In this document: positions 15,258-23,911 of the stretch, in pieces
Position numbering within the stretch: the stretch's first letter is position 1
Layout of the letters: the number at the start of each line of letters is the position of its first letter
From: Cyclobacteriaceae bacterium
Lineage (GTDB): Bacteria; Bacteroidota; Bacteroidia; Cytophagales; Cyclobacteriaceae
Assembly: GCA_021648745.1 (NCBI GenBank)
Contig: JAKISE010000030.1
Coordinates: 1 to 31,594, forward strand
Direction: 5' to 3'
Length of the DNA stretch: 31,594 bases
Translations under genes and position numbers: made by a program
The notes under the pieces: model-generated
Seen by the model: the letters and a program-made list of their open reading frames with translations, nothing else
Told to the model about the DNA's origin: nothing
Databases searched by the model: none

Positions 15258-15617
15258 ATGGGAAAGGAGAATGTTATTCAGGTTAAATCGTATCAATTCG
15301 CATTAGATGTAATAAAGCTTACGAAAACGATACAAAAAGATTTTGTTTCTACTGTGTTATTAAAACAATTATTAAGAAGTGGGACATCAGTTGGAGCAAA
15401 TGTGGAAGAAGCGATAGGTGGTTTTACTAAAAAAGACTTTACGTATAAAATGTCCATTTCACATAAAGAAGCTAGAGAATCTAATTATTGGTTAAGGTTG
15501 TTAAAAGATTCAGAATCATTATCCACCGAATTGGCAAACCCATTAATAAACCAAAGTGAAGAGCTTATAAAAATATTGTTTGTCATTATTAGAAACTCCA
15601 GAGCAAATGGAGCCTAA
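15258..15617 (+). CDS. four-helix-bundle protein (S23 rRNA intervening-sequence / Avd-like family)
   Basis: This 119-residue all-helical protein has the family core: VKSYQFALDVIKLTKTIQKDF (8-28), LLKQLLRSGTSVGANVEEAIGG (33-54, the RSxxSVxANIxEG motif) and FTYKMSISHKEARESNYWLRLL (60-81). This family includes proteins encoded in 23S rRNA insertions and the bAvd accessory proteins of diversity-generating retroelements. No reverse transcriptase or template/variable repeats are present, so a DGR is not supported. It interrupts a LolA-permease operon and is bordered by AT-rich repeats on both sides, which suggests a later insertion. Its function here is unknown. Confidence 0.88.
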   Translation: MGKENVIQVKSYQFALDVIKLTKTIQKDFVSTVLLKQLLRSGTSVGANVEEAIGGFTKKDFTYKMSISHKEARESNYWLRLLKDSESLSTELANPLINQSEELIKILFVIIRNSRANGA

Positions 15618-15683
15618 TTAGATAATTGAAAACTGAACATTGATAATTACACATTATTAATTGAAAACTGAACATTAAAAATT
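15618..15683. repeat. AT-rich intergenic repeats before permease 1
   Basis: AATTGAAAACTGAACATT occurs as two direct copies (15624-15641 and 15659-15676) joined by TGATAATTACACATTATT. The segment ATTGATAATTACACATT is shared with the spacer at 16905-17012. This is the common Bacteroidota type of low-complexity spacer repeat. Confidence 0.65.
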
Positions 15684-16904
15684 ATGTACATAATTTTAGC
15701 CTGGCGAAACATTTGGCGGAATAAACGAAGGAGCATTATCACGATTGCCTCCATCACATTTGCTGTATTCTTAGCAAGTTTTATGCGGTCTATGCAGTTG
15801 GGTTCCTACGAACGCATGATAGAAAACGCGGCTGGGTTTTACACAGGCTATATCCAAGTGCACCAAAATGGCTATTGGAATGAAAAGACAATTGATAATA
15901 GCATGGTGCAAGATCAGGTGCTTATAGAAAAAATAGAATCAATTAAAGGTGTTAATGTTGCTGTACCAAGGGTTGAATCATTTGTGCTAGCTTCCTTTGG
16001 CATTAAAACAAAGGGCTCTTTGGTTATGGGGATTGACCCTAATAAAGAGAATGCACTCACTAGGTTAAAAAACAAATTAGTTGACGGTGAATTCCTTAAG
16101 ACCAATGATAAGTCTGTGTTGGTTGCTGAAGGCTTGGCAGAATATTTAAAAGTGGGTGTTGGTGACTCTTTGGTAATGATCGGTCAGGGCTATCATGGCT
16201 CTAATGCAGCCGGTATTTATCCAATCAAAGGCATTGTTAAATTTCCTGTCCCCGATCAAAATAATCAAACGGTATATATGCCTTTAAAAGAAGCCCAATG
16301 GTTATTTGATGTAGATGGAAGACTAACAAGCATTGCTTTGGTGGTTGACAAAGTACAGATGGTAGATCGAATTGTTACAGAAATTAGTAGCGAGGTAGAT
16401 ACTGAGAAGCTAGAAATTATGGGCTGGCGCGACTTAATGCCTGATTTAGTACAAGGTATTGAAATTGACAATGTGAGTGGACGTATTATGTTGTGGATTC
16501 TTTATTCAGTGATAGGTTTTGGCATGTTTGGTACATTTATGATGATGACGGCCGAACGAATGTACGAATTCGGGGTGATGATGTCAGTAGGAATGAAGCG
16601 CATAATTATGCAATGGATTATTGTACTAGAAATGGCCATGATGGCCACTATTGGAGTGTTGGCAGGAATCGGAATTAGCCTTCCATTTCTAATATACTAT
16701 CATAATAACCCAATTATGCTCACAGGAGAAGCTGCTGCTGCCATTGAAAACTTTGGAATAGAAGCGGGCTATTTCTTTTCGCTTCAAGCGAGCTTATTTT
16801 ACAACCAAGCATGGGCTATCTTTTTTATGGCTATCGTACTTGGGTTTTACCCAATTTATGTAATTCAACGATTAAAACCTGTGGAAGCAATGAGAGAAGC
16901 GTAA
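15684..16904 (+). CDS. ABC transporter permease, FtsX/LolC-E type (1)
   Basis: This 406-residue protein starts WRNIWRNKRRSIITIASITFAVFLASFM, the cytoplasmic elbow plus first membrane helix of MacB/LolC-E permeases. A large periplasmic MacB_PCD-like domain follows (about 45-260, VPRVESFVLASFGIKTKGSLVMGIDP). Then come three C-terminal helices: IMLWILYSVIGFGMFGTFMMM, MKRIIMQWIIVLEMAMMATIGVLAG and NQAWAIFFMAIVLGFYPIYVI. It ends RLKPVEAMREA, the family's conserved coupling tail. With the second permease and the ATPase it should form a heteromeric lipoprotein/lipid extraction complex feeding the LolA-like protein. Confidence 0.9.
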   Translation: MYIILAWRNIWRNKRRSIITIASITFAVFLASFMRSMQLGSYERMIENAAGFYTGYIQVHQNGYWNEKTIDNSMVQDQVLIEKIESIKGVNVAVPRVESFVLASFGIKTKGSLVMGIDPNKENALTRLKNKLVDGEFLKTNDKSVLVAEGLAEYLKVGVGDSLVMIGQGYHGSNAAGIYPIKGIVKFPVPDQNNQTVYMPLKEAQWLFDVDGRLTSIALVVDKVQMVDRIVTEISSEVDTEKLEIMGWRDLMPDLVQGIEIDNVSGRIMLWILYSVIGFGMFGTFMMMTAERMYEFGVMMSVGMKRIIMQWIIVLEMAMMATIGVLAGIGISLPFLIYYHNNPIMLTGEAAAAIENFGIEAGYFFSLQASLFYNQAWAIFFMAIVLGFYPIYVIQRLKPVEAMREA

Positions 16905-17012
16905 ATGATTAACAATGTACAATTAGTAATTGGCAACTTGTTTTAAAATTGATAATTACACATTGTTCATTAAAAAATTAATTACACATTGACAATTGAA
17001 CATTAAAAAATT
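16905..17012. repeat. AT-rich intergenic repeats between the permeases
   Basis: The spacer is made of variants of ATTGATAATTACACATTG and ACAATTGAACATTAAAAAATT. These match the repeats at 15618-15683 and, inverted, at 15212-15245. No gene is present. Confidence 0.6.
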
Positions 17013-18227
17013 ATGATTATTAAAATAGCTTGGAAAAACATTTGGAGGAGCAGAGCAAGAAGCTTTGTGGTTATAGGCTCTATTGTGCTTGGGGTTTGGG
17101 CATTATTAGTAGCCACAGGCTTTATGAACGGCTTTATGGTTAGCTACATGGCCGATATTATCAACCACGATATATCTAATGCACAGGTACACAACCCTGT
17201 ATTTAAAAAAGATTTTGATATTAAATTTTACATTCCAAATGGAGCTAAAAAAGCAGCAACATTACGGAAATGGCCAGAAATAAAAGCAACTACCACACGC
17301 ACCATTATTAACGGAATGATTGCTTCGCCAAAAAAAGCAACAGGTGTGCAAATACGTGGGATAGATGTAGAAAACGAAGTAAAAGTTACCCAATTGAACT
17401 CACTCATTAAAGATGGGGCGTATTTTGAAGGAATTAAACGAAACCCAATAGTTATTGGATCTAAATTAGCGGAAGAGTTAAAAGTAAAAGTTCGTTCTAA
17501 AGTAGTGGTTACGTTTACCAATAATGAGGGAATGATAACCTCTGGGGCTTTTCGAATTGTGGGCATTGTTAAAAGTTCTTCTCTTAAAATAAACGAACTA
17601 TATGCTTTTGTAAGGCAAGAAGACCTAGCAAAAATATCAGGCATTGGTAACCAAGTGCACGAAATAGGAATATTAGCACAACCACAGGTTAGTGAAGCCA
17701 GCATTATTTCTAAATATGAAGAGTTGTATAAAGAGGATAAAATTGAAACATGGAGAGAAATTGCACCCGAGCTTGCTTTTATGCAATCTATATACTCGCA
17801 AATGCTGTACGTTCTAATGGTTATTATTATGTCAGCCCTTGTATTTGGCATTATAAATACAATGCTTATGGCAGTGTTGGAACGCTTTAGAGAACTAGGA
17901 ATGCTTATGGCAGTGGGGATGAATCGAGTAAAAGTATATCTTATGATTTTGATTGAAACAGTTTTTCTAGGTGTTGTAGCGGCTCCATTAGGCTTACTAA
18001 TCGGTTGGTTAACCATTAGCTATTATAGTCATGCGGGTGTTGATCTTACCAATTATTCTGAAGGACTTGAATCTTTTGGTTATTCCTCCATTTTATACCC
18101 ATACTTAGATGATAATGTATATGTTATTGTGACAATAAGTGTATTTGTTACCGCCATAATTGGGGCACTTTACCCAGCTTGGAAAGCAGTAAAGTTAAAC
18201 CCAGTAGAAGCGTTGCATAAATTATAA
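17013..18227 (+). CDS. ABC transporter permease, FtsX/LolC-E type (2)
   Basis: This 404-residue paralogue of the previous gene begins IKIAWKNIWRSRARSFVVIGSIVLGVWALLVA. It has the same order: helix 1, periplasmic MacB-type domain (about 45-265), then helices MLYVLMVIIMSALVFGIINTML, VYLMILIETVFLGVVAAPLGLL and VYVIVTISVFVTAIIGALYPAW, ending AVKLNPVEALHKL. Two different permeases in one operon indicate a LolC/LolE-like heterodimer. A 262-residue antisense frame inside it is a shadow without motifs. Confidence 0.9.
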   Translation: MIIKIAWKNIWRSRARSFVVIGSIVLGVWALLVATGFMNGFMVSYMADIINHDISNAQVHNPVFKKDFDIKFYIPNGAKKAATLRKWPEIKATTTRTIINGMIASPKKATGVQIRGIDVENEVKVTQLNSLIKDGAYFEGIKRNPIVIGSKLAEELKVKVRSKVVVTFTNNEGMITSGAFRIVGIVKSSSLKINELYAFVRQEDLAKISGIGNQVHEIGILAQPQVSEASIISKYEELYKEDKIETWREIAPELAFMQSIYSQMLYVLMVIIMSALVFGIINTMLMAVLERFRELGMLMAVGMNRVKVYLMILIETVFLGVVAAPLGLLIGWLTISYYSHAGVDLTNYSEGLESFGYSSILYPYLDDNVYVIVTISVFVTAIIGALYPAWKAVKLNPVEALHKL

Positions 18228-18341
18228 TTATTAAAAAAATGAACCTATGCCAACCAAACATCCAAATTAAATGAGTTACGAAATTATATTCGTGAAACTT
18301 AGTGCCTTGGAGGCTTTGTTGCAGTATAAAAAGACAGTAAA

Positions 18342-19043
18342 ATGAGTGTTATAAAAACAGAAAATGTAACAAAGACCTATAACCAAACAAAGGTTCCTGT
18401 ACACGCTTTAAATGGTGTAAACCTAACCATCGAAAAAGGAGAGTTTACAGCCATTGTAGGGCCTTCTGGTTGTGGGAAAACCACATTACTTAATATTTTA
18501 GGAGGTTTAGATCATCCTACGGAAGGTCGTGTAGAAGTTGCAGACATTAACATTACAGATATGTCGGATGGGAAACTAATTGACTTTCGACTACAAAATA
18601 TTGGCTTTGTTTTTCAGGCCTACAATTTAATTCCTGTACTTACTAATAAGGAAAACGTGGAGTTTATCATGCTGCTTCAGAAGAAGGACAAAAAAACAAG
18701 AGACGACCGAGCGATGGACTTGCTAAATCAAATGGGCATTGCCGATAAGGCAGACCAACGGCCTTCAGAATTATCGGGAGGGCAGCAGCAAAGGGTAGCT
18801 GTCGCAAGGGCATTGGCTTCTAAACCCAAAGTAATTTTAGCAGATGAACCTACCGCTAATTTAGACTCAAAATCTACTGCTACCTTGCTTGATATAATGG
18901 CTAGAATGAATGCAGAAGAAAATGCAACCTTTGTTTTTTCTACCCACGATCAACGAGTGATAGATAAAGCAAAACGCGTTATTACATTAGAAGATGGAGT
19001 AGTTATTTCTGATGTTGTGTGCACTCCAAAGAACCCGAATTAA
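18342..19043 (+). CDS. ABC transporter ATP-binding protein, LolD/MacB type
   Basis: This 233-residue ATPase has Walker A GPSGCGKTT (40-48), the Q-loop in VFQAYNLIPVLT (90-101; the FQxxNLxP form typical of LolD/MacB), signature LSGGQQQRVAVARAL (144-158), Walker B VILADEPTANLDS (164-176) and the switch His in FSTHDQRV (199-206). Length and motif style match the group that pairs with FtsX-type permeases, two of which precede it. It energises the putative LolA-linked export complex. It ends 11 nt before the convergent moxR stop. Confidence 0.95.
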   Translation: MSVIKTENVTKTYNQTKVPVHALNGVNLTIEKGEFTAIVGPSGCGKTTLLNILGGLDHPTEGRVEVADINITDMSDGKLIDFRLQNIGFVFQAYNLIPVLTNKENVEFIMLLQKKDKKTRDDRAMDLLNQMGIADKADQRPSELSGGQQQRVAVARALASKPKVILADEPTANLDSKSTATLLDIMARMNAEENATFVFSTHDQRVIDKAKRVITLEDGVVISDVVCTPKNPN

Positions 19044-19054
19044 TGCGTTAAGAC

Positions 19055-20050
19055 CTAGTTGCTAATTGGCACTTTATGCAAAATAGCCTCAATAATATCA
19101 TGAGTGGTAACGCCATCGGCTTCAGCCTCATAATTAAGTATAATTCGGTGGTTTAAAATGTCTGGAGCCACTTCTTTTACATCTTCGGGTAATACATAAT
19201 TACGCTTATTAAAGAAAGCCACAACTTTAGCCGCCAAATTCATATTTATGCTAGCCCTAGGTGATGCACCAAACTGAATGTACTGAGCTTCATGATCTAA
19301 TCCATACGTTGCAGGTTCTCTTGTAGCATACACCAGTTCAATAATATAATTTTCTATAGACTCGTTTAGGTTAACTTGGTTTACCGCCTCACGTATCTCA
19401 AAAATGTCTTCTTTGGTTAAGATAGTATCAACCTCTGAACTAAAAGTAAGGTTCGACATCCTGCGCATAACTTCCAGTTCTTCGGATTTACTCGGGTAAT
19501 CTACATGAACTTTCATCATAAACCGGTCAATTTGTGCTTCGGGCAAAGGATATGTTCCCTCTTGATCCACCGGGTTTTGAGTAGCAAGCACAAGGAAGGG
19601 TCTATCTAGCTGATAGGTTGTTTCACCAATAGTCACTTGCTTTTCTTGCATCGATTCTAACAAGGCTGATTGTACCTTGGCAGGAGACCTATTTACTTCA
19701 TCTGCCAAAATTAAGTTAGCAAACACTGGTCCTTTCTTTACTTCAAAACTTGCCTCTTTTTGGTTATAAATCATTGTACCCACTAAATCTGCAGGTAATA
19801 AATCGGGAGTAAACTGTATTCTTTGAAAATCTAAATGCAATACTTTAGCGAGTGTGCTAACAGTTAGGGTTTTAGCGATCCCTGGTACACCTTCTAATAA
19901 AATGTGCCCATTGGAGAATAGGCCAACCAAAAGTCGGTTGATCATATGTTCTTGCCCAACTACCACTTTACCAATTTCAGTAAATACGTTATTTATCTTG
20001 TCCTGCAGAGCAGCAATTTTTTCTTGATCAAGTTCTTGTTGTTCAACCAT
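19055..20050 (-). CDS. MoxR family AAA+ ATPase
   Basis: This 331-residue AAA_3 ATPase has Walker A EGVPGIAKT (53-61), the MoxR-specific IQFTPDLLPADLVGT (78-92), Walker B ANLILADEVNRSPAKVQSALLE (111-132), the sensor motif FLVLATQNPVDQEGTYPLPEAQIDRF, and the C-terminal lid with GASPRASI. MoxR proteins act as chaperones, often with VWA-domain and DUF58 partners encoded beside them. Neither partner is seen here: it is convergent with the ABC operon and its upstream neighbour is divergent, so it stands alone within this window. No clear promoter is found in the 266-bp spacer upstream (20051-20316). Confidence 0.93.
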   Translation of the reverse strand: MVEQQELDQEKIAALQDKINNVFTEIGKVVVGQEHMINRLLVGLFSNGHILLEGVPGIAKTLTVSTLAKVLHLDFQRIQFTPDLLPADLVGTMIYNQKEASFEVKKGPVFANLILADEVNRSPAKVQSALLESMQEKQVTIGETTYQLDRPFLVLATQNPVDQEGTYPLPEAQIDRFMMKVHVDYPSKSEELEVMRRMSNLTFSSEVDTILTKEDIFEIREAVNQVNLNESIENYIIELVYATREPATYGLDHEAQYIQFGASPRASINMNLAAKVVAFFNKRNYVLPEDVKEVAPDILNHRIILNYEAEADGVTTHDIIEAILHKVPISN

Positions 20051-20316
20051 CTTGTAAATCGTAATTTATTTTAAACCGCAATTATAAAGAATAGAAATGA
20101 ATATTTACGAGAATATTGTTTTTTGGGATAATAGGAGATGTAAGAGGTAAAAACTCAAGTGTATATGTATTTGTCTTTTGGATTGAACTAATTATTTGTT
20201 AAGAGCAACTATTTTGTTCTTCGTTTTTTATATTTACTTTTAGATAATTGATTTGAAAAAGCTAAACTGATACTATAAATGGTTTGCTATTTGTACTTTA
20301 GCCTAATATACACCTA

Positions 20317-20994
20317 ATGAAATACTTTCTTACTGGTCTTATTCTTGTTTTTATTTGCTCAGTTGCCTTTGCGCAAAATATAAATAAAGAAGCATATAAG
20401 AGATATGTTACTATTGAAAAATATGACCAGCCAATGGAAGGCTTTATTATTTTTAATAATGGCAAAAAAGAAGATGTAAAGATTAAGTATGAAGAGCCCT
20501 ATATGCTCTTTGATGGTCAGCTGCCCTTAATTACCTACCATAAAAAAAATAAAGAAAAACTATTTATTAAGAGTAAACTGGCTGGTTTTTTTGTGAATGA
20601 CCGCTTGTATGTACGTGAGTTTTTTGAAGGAGATAGCAACCGGTGGGTAATGGTAGTTCGTGAAGGCGCCATTAGAGAAAGTATTGTTTTGCAACCGAAT
20701 ATTCCTTACGATCGACCTGAATATTATTCTGTAAATCGTTTAGTTACCAATACAATTTCATTAAAAGCTTTTTCAGTTGGTAGGCTTGCGATCAACTTTG
20801 GACTTAATATGAGTTCGATGATTTTTGATTACTCTGAATTAAACACAAAGGTGAGAGATGCTGAGGAAGGATATAAATTTCTTAATTACCAGCAAATTGT
20901 AGCACGATATAATATGTGGTTTAATAGCAAACGCCCAGATGTTGTCTATTATATGCTTCCCCGACCCGATTATCAAAAGTTTATTGAGAACTAA
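20317..20994 (+). CDS. secreted protein of unknown function
   Basis: This 225-residue protein has a type I signal peptide (MKYFLTGLILVFICSVAFAQ, cleavage after AFA-Q). The mature part starts NKEAYKRYVTIEKYDQPMEG and is rich in Tyr, Lys and Asp, with the segments GKKEDVKIKYEEPYML, NDRLYVREFFEGDSNRWVMV and YYMLPRPDYQKFIEN at the end. No Cys cluster, membrane helix or catalytic motif is seen, and no family is recognised. It is transcribed alone, divergent from moxR and convergent with the antiporter gene. Confidence 0.6.
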   Translation: MKYFLTGLILVFICSVAFAQNINKEAYKRYVTIEKYDQPMEGFIIFNNGKKEDVKIKYEEPYMLFDGQLPLITYHKKNKEKLFIKSKLAGFFVNDRLYVREFFEGDSNRWVMVVREGAIRESIVLQPNIPYDRPEYYSVNRLVTNTISLKAFSVGRLAINFGLNMSSMIFDYSELNTKVRDAEEGYKFLNYQQIVARYNMWFNSKRPDVVYYMLPRPDYQKFIEN

Positions 20995-21064
20995 CATTTT
21001 AACCAAAAACTTTTAAACCTTTCTCTCTTTAGGTTGCCTAACCTCCAAATTGACAACTTAAAAA

Positions 21065-21172
21065 ATGCTTAAATTTATTTTTACTTCAGTGCTATTACTA
21101 AGCGGAATGTTTGTAATGAGCCAATCGACTTTTAACCCGAAATATGCAATAGAATTTCTATTAGGCCTTTAA
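21065..21172 (+). pseudogene. truncated secreted-protein ORF (35 codons)
   Basis: An ATG at 21065 opens a short frame that encodes a clean signal peptide, MLKFIFTSVLLLSGMFVMSQ, followed by STFNPKYAIEFLLGL and a stop. The last codons and stop (21164-21172) are the first bases of a palindromic element. This looks like the 5' end of a secreted-protein gene cut off by that insertion; the 3' part is not recognisable downstream. Confidence 0.45.
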
Positions 21173-21269
21173 CTCACTTCAAATCAGTCGCTTTGCTTTG
21201 TTTGTGTTCTCACCATAGCAGTGCTATGCTTTCGAATCCAAACTGCCTGATTTATTGTGACTTAAAGCC
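21164..21269. repeat. 106-bp palindromic element
   Basis: Outer arms GGCCTTTAACTCACTTCAAATCAG and its counterpart ending GTGACTTAAAGCC pair over GGC-TTTAA-TCAC and AAATCAG. In the centre lies CATAGCA-G-TGCTATG (21214-21228), a perfect 7-bp stem. The whole is an imperfect palindrome without coding capacity, like a small non-autonomous mobile repeat. The remaining bases of the 20995-21348 intergenic stretch show nothing else. Confidence 0.6.
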
Positions 21270-21348
21270 TCATCACGAACCCTATCGCATAATTCGGGTT
21301 TAATTTCGATCAAACCCAAAAGAAACAATCGAAACGAATTAGCCATGC

Positions 21349-22554
21349 CTATTTAATTTCCCCAGCTTTGCGTAAACTTGCTTTAGCGATAATAGGTCCA
21401 AAAATTTCGTGTAAAATGGTGGTACCCATTATAATGTTAAGCATTAATCCACCAAAGGCATTAAAAGCTTCTATTTGTTGAATAAATAAGGCTAAACCGA
21501 CCACAATTCCACCTTGAGGGATTAGCCCTCCAACCACATATTTTTTAATCGAACTAGGTTGATTGCTTAGCATTGCACCTGTCATTACACCTGTATATTT
21601 ACCAAGTGATCTAAAAATTACAAATACAATAATAAATGGAATGGCATCCGTAAACCCTGCTAAATTGAGGTGAAGGCCACTAAGGACGAAGAAAAGAATA
21701 AAAATTATTTCCTCGGTATAGGTTTCTAAGGTCTCTGATATCTCATTGCTTTTCAAATTAAAATTAGTAACCATAAAACCAAGCGTCATCGTAGTGATAA
21801 GTGAATCAAATTTCAGCCAACTACTTACTCCATAACTAAACGCTATTAATCCTAATAAAATAGCATTTACTCCTCCTTTGGAAGTTGATTTTAAAAACTT
21901 ATATACAAAATTAAAGATTACACCAATGGCTATGCCAACTAGCAAAGCTCCTCCTATTTCGAGTAAAGAATCAACTACTCCTGACATAACGGAGCCATCA
22001 GCTCCAGTGCTTGACTTAGCTAAACCAAGGCCTATTGAAAATAATAATAATCCCACGGCATCATCAAAAGCAGCAATCCCCATTATGGTGGAAGATACTG
22101 GCCCTTTGGCCTTGTATTGATGTGCTATTGCCAAGGTAGCAGAAGGGTCTGTTGGGCTAGCCAAGGTGGCTATTAATAAGCTAAACGGAAAAGCAAAAGC
22201 TAATAAATTAGCTGGTAGCAGAAAAGTACTGGCCAAATAAATACCCCCAAATACAAAGGCAAAAGCCAATAAGGCTTCTAAAATAGTCATTAAACCCAAT
22301 GCCTTTCCTTGCGCTTTTAGCTTTGGCAAGTAAAGCGTACTCCCAACTTCAAACGTGATAAACGCCAAGCAGAAGTTGGATATGTCGTTGGTGAGGTTAG
22401 GAAAATTTGGAGTGATTAAACCTGATATATTTGGGTCTAATAAAATTCCCGCAAATAAATAGCCCGTTATTTTAGGAAGACCAATATAGCTAACTATTTT
22501 GCCTAAAATAAGGGCTGTAATAATGAGTAATCCAAAAATAAAGATAGCATTCAT
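21349..22554 (-). CDS. cation:proton antiporter (CPA2/Na+-H+ exchanger family)
   Basis: This 401-residue membrane protein has about 12 hydrophobic helices. The start IIFGLLIITALILGKIVSYIGLPKITGYLFAG form (the real N-terminus is MNAIFIFGLLIITALIL) is typical of Kef/Nha-type exchangers, with GYLFAGILLDP in helix 2. ATLASPTDPSATLAIAHQYKAKG (about 130-152) and AFDDAVGLLLFSIGLG (about 160-175) carry the conserved TDP and DD-type aspartates of the transport site. No TrkA_N/RCK domain follows, so regulation by nucleotide is not indicated. It lies 36 nt downstream of the cytochrome lipoprotein gene and is probably co-transcribed with it. Confidence 0.9.
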   Translation of the reverse strand: MNAIFIFGLLIITALILGKIVSYIGLPKITGYLFAGILLDPNISGLITPNFPNLTNDISNFCLAFITFEVGSTLYLPKLKAQGKALGLMTILEALLAFAFVFGGIYLASTFLLPANLLAFAFPFSLLIATLASPTDPSATLAIAHQYKAKGPVSSTIMGIAAFDDAVGLLLFSIGLGLAKSSTGADGSVMSGVVDSLLEIGGALLVGIAIGVIFNFVYKFLKSTSKGGVNAILLGLIAFSYGVSSWLKFDSLITTMTLGFMVTNFNLKSNEISETLETYTEEIIFILFFVLSGLHLNLAGFTDAIPFIIVFVIFRSLGKYTGVMTGAMLSNQPSSIKKYVVGGLIPQGGIVVGLALFIQQIEAFNAFGGLMLNIIMGTTILHEIFGPIIAKASLRKAGEIK

Positions 22555-22590
22555 ACCTTATGAAGGTTAATATGTACTATCTCCAAATTT

Positions 22591-23106
22591 CTAGTTTTGG
22601 TTCTTTTTCATTCCCATTCCTTTACCACCTTCTCCGTGCATTTTTTTAAAATGTTCTGCAAACCATTCAGGCTCTTGTAATTCGTTGTCATATACAAATT
22701 CAGCAATCACACGTAAGTCTTCTTCGCTAGTTGCTAGTTTTGGCATTACTTTAAACCTTTTTACTGCCCCTTTCATCAAAGCCTCTTCTTCTTTTGGATC
22801 AACTCCCCAAGCAACGATTCCATTAACAAAATCTTCTTTATTATCGAATTGCTTAGAGTATCTCCATTTTATTGCAGCCATTGGAGGTGCAATAAGCTCA
22901 TCGTGACTCGGAGCTCCACCATGACAAATGAGGCACTGATTTTTAAGTAACATATAATTGGCAGAAACCGTATCTATCGCAGCAACTTCAGTAGTTACTG
23001 CAACTGTTTCTACAGCAATAGTTTCTCCCTCTGTGTTTTCGGTAGTTGAAGTTCCGCAAGAAAAAGTAACTGCGGTAAGTCCTAAAAATAAAATTTGAAT
23101 ATTCAT
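22591..23106 (-). CDS. c-type cytochrome lipoprotein
   Basis: This 171-residue protein has a lipoprotein signal (MNIQILFLGLTAVTFSCGTS, lipidated C17), a Thr/Glu/Val-rich linker, then one covalent haem site C58-LI-C61-H62 in LLKNQCLICHGG. A Met that could be the sixth haem ligand is M121 in FKVMPKLA, followed by the usual cytochrome c helix (SEEDLRVIAEFVYD). The C-terminus is Gly/Lys-rich (GEGGKGMGMKK). It should be anchored on the periplasmic side of a membrane and carry electrons; partners are not visible. It heads a two-gene unit with the antiporter. Confidence 0.85.
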   Translation of the reverse strand: MNIQILFLGLTAVTFSCGTSTTENTEGETIAVETVAVTTEVAAIDTVSANYMLLKNQCLICHGGAPSHDELIAPPMAAIKWRYSKQFDNKEDFVNGIVAWGVDPKEEEALMKGAVKRFKVMPKLATSEEDLRVIAEFVYDNELQEPEWFAEHFKKMHGEGGKGMGMKKNQN

Positions 23107-23129
23107 ATTAAGTTGGTTTTATTATAAGC

Positions 23130-23137
23130 CAAAGGTA
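23130..23137 (-). promoter_or_regulatory. putative -7 element of the cytochrome-antiporter unit
   Basis: TACCTTTG on the minus strand matches TAnnTTTG and lies 24 nt before the cytochrome ATG. The position 19 nt upstream holds TTT instead of TTG. The site overlaps the end of the DoxX-like pseudogene. Confidence 0.4.
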
Positions 23138-23139
23138 GG

Positions 23140-23776
23140 TTAGGATTGTTGATAAAAAAACTCAGTTAGAGATAGGTGTACCAATACGCCCTGTAATGGC
23201 AACCTCAAAACGAGTACTACTTTTCCAACTCCTTTCACTTTGGCGGAAGAAGTAAGGTGGTGAATATTAGCAGGAAATACAGCAATTAGCAATCCAATGA
23301 TTCCCCAAGCAGCATAAGAAGATAATGTAGGAATCAGTAAAAATATTCCAAGTAGAATTTATACAACACCACTAATAAGCACTATTGGTTTATGAAAAGG
23401 GATGTATTGCGGCATAATGCGCATATACACTTTGTATTTGTAAAATGATTTACACCTGCTGCAATATAAAGAACAACCATCAAGTAGAGGCTAATAACCT
23501 GAGTTCGACCTAAGGAATACTGTCAGCTTTAAGTGAAAATTTCATAAACGACTCAAATTTATGTAGGACTAACGAGTTAATTCAAATAAATTTGAGGAAG
23601 TTTAGGGAAATTTCACTAAAGCCCAAGGGAAAATATCTAGCAGGCAATCTTTTAGTAATAAAAATCTTAAAATAATCCATTATTTTTTCACTTTTTATTT
23701 CCAAAATCTCACCTACTATCTTATTTTCTGGCAGCATTCCTTAGGTCGAACTCAGGTTAATAGTTTTGGCATCCAT
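23140..23776 (-). pseudogene. DoxX-like membrane protein gene, split by a MITE and otherwise decayed
   Basis: Reading the minus strand from ATG 23776 gives MDAKTI, then the 263-bp MITE, then SLYLMVVLYIAAGVNHF. Removing the element and one AAT copy joins the parts in frame. The frame then shifts by one base near 23430 (NHFTN to VYMRIMPQYIPFHKPIVLISGVV), meets a TAA where the family has Glu (ISGVxE), and continues ILLGIFLLIP, AAWGIIGLLIAVFPANIHHL and LRLPLQG before a stop at 23140. These segments are typical of small four-helix DoxX/YphA-like proteins. Besides the insertion there are at least two disabling changes, so the gene is dead. Before inactivation it was transcribed in the direction of the cytochrome-antiporter pair. 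Confidence 0.8.
23496..23758. mobile_element. MITE-like element, copy 1 (263 bp)
   Basis: The ends AACCTGAGTTCGACCTAAGG... and ...CCTTAGGTCGAACTCAGGTT form terminal inverted repeats of about 31 bp with two mismatches. The element is flanked on both sides by AAT (23493-23495 and 23759-23761), a 3-bp target duplication confirmed by the restored reading frame of the interrupted gene. No transposase frame is present. It differs from copy 2 at 12 positions, one of them an indel (about 95% identity). Confidence 0.9.
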
Positions 23777-23911
23777 AGATACAAGTATAGGAATAAAAGG
23801 AATCTAACCCTGTAGTTAATTAAATCCTGAAAGCTACCGGGACAGGGTAACCAAAAGATGAAAATGTCATGTTGAATTTAGTTCAACATCTTAAACATAG
23901 TGAAAGAAGAG

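Noticed and set aside
15258..15617. Avd-like protein as a sign of a diversity-generating retroelement
   Set aside because: No reverse transcriptase and no template/variable repeat pair are present; the protein fits the general S23 four-helix-bundle family.
17228..18016. 262-codon minus-strand frame inside permease 2
   Set aside because: Ser/Ile/Thr-rich shadow frame without motifs, fully antisense to a well-recognised permease.
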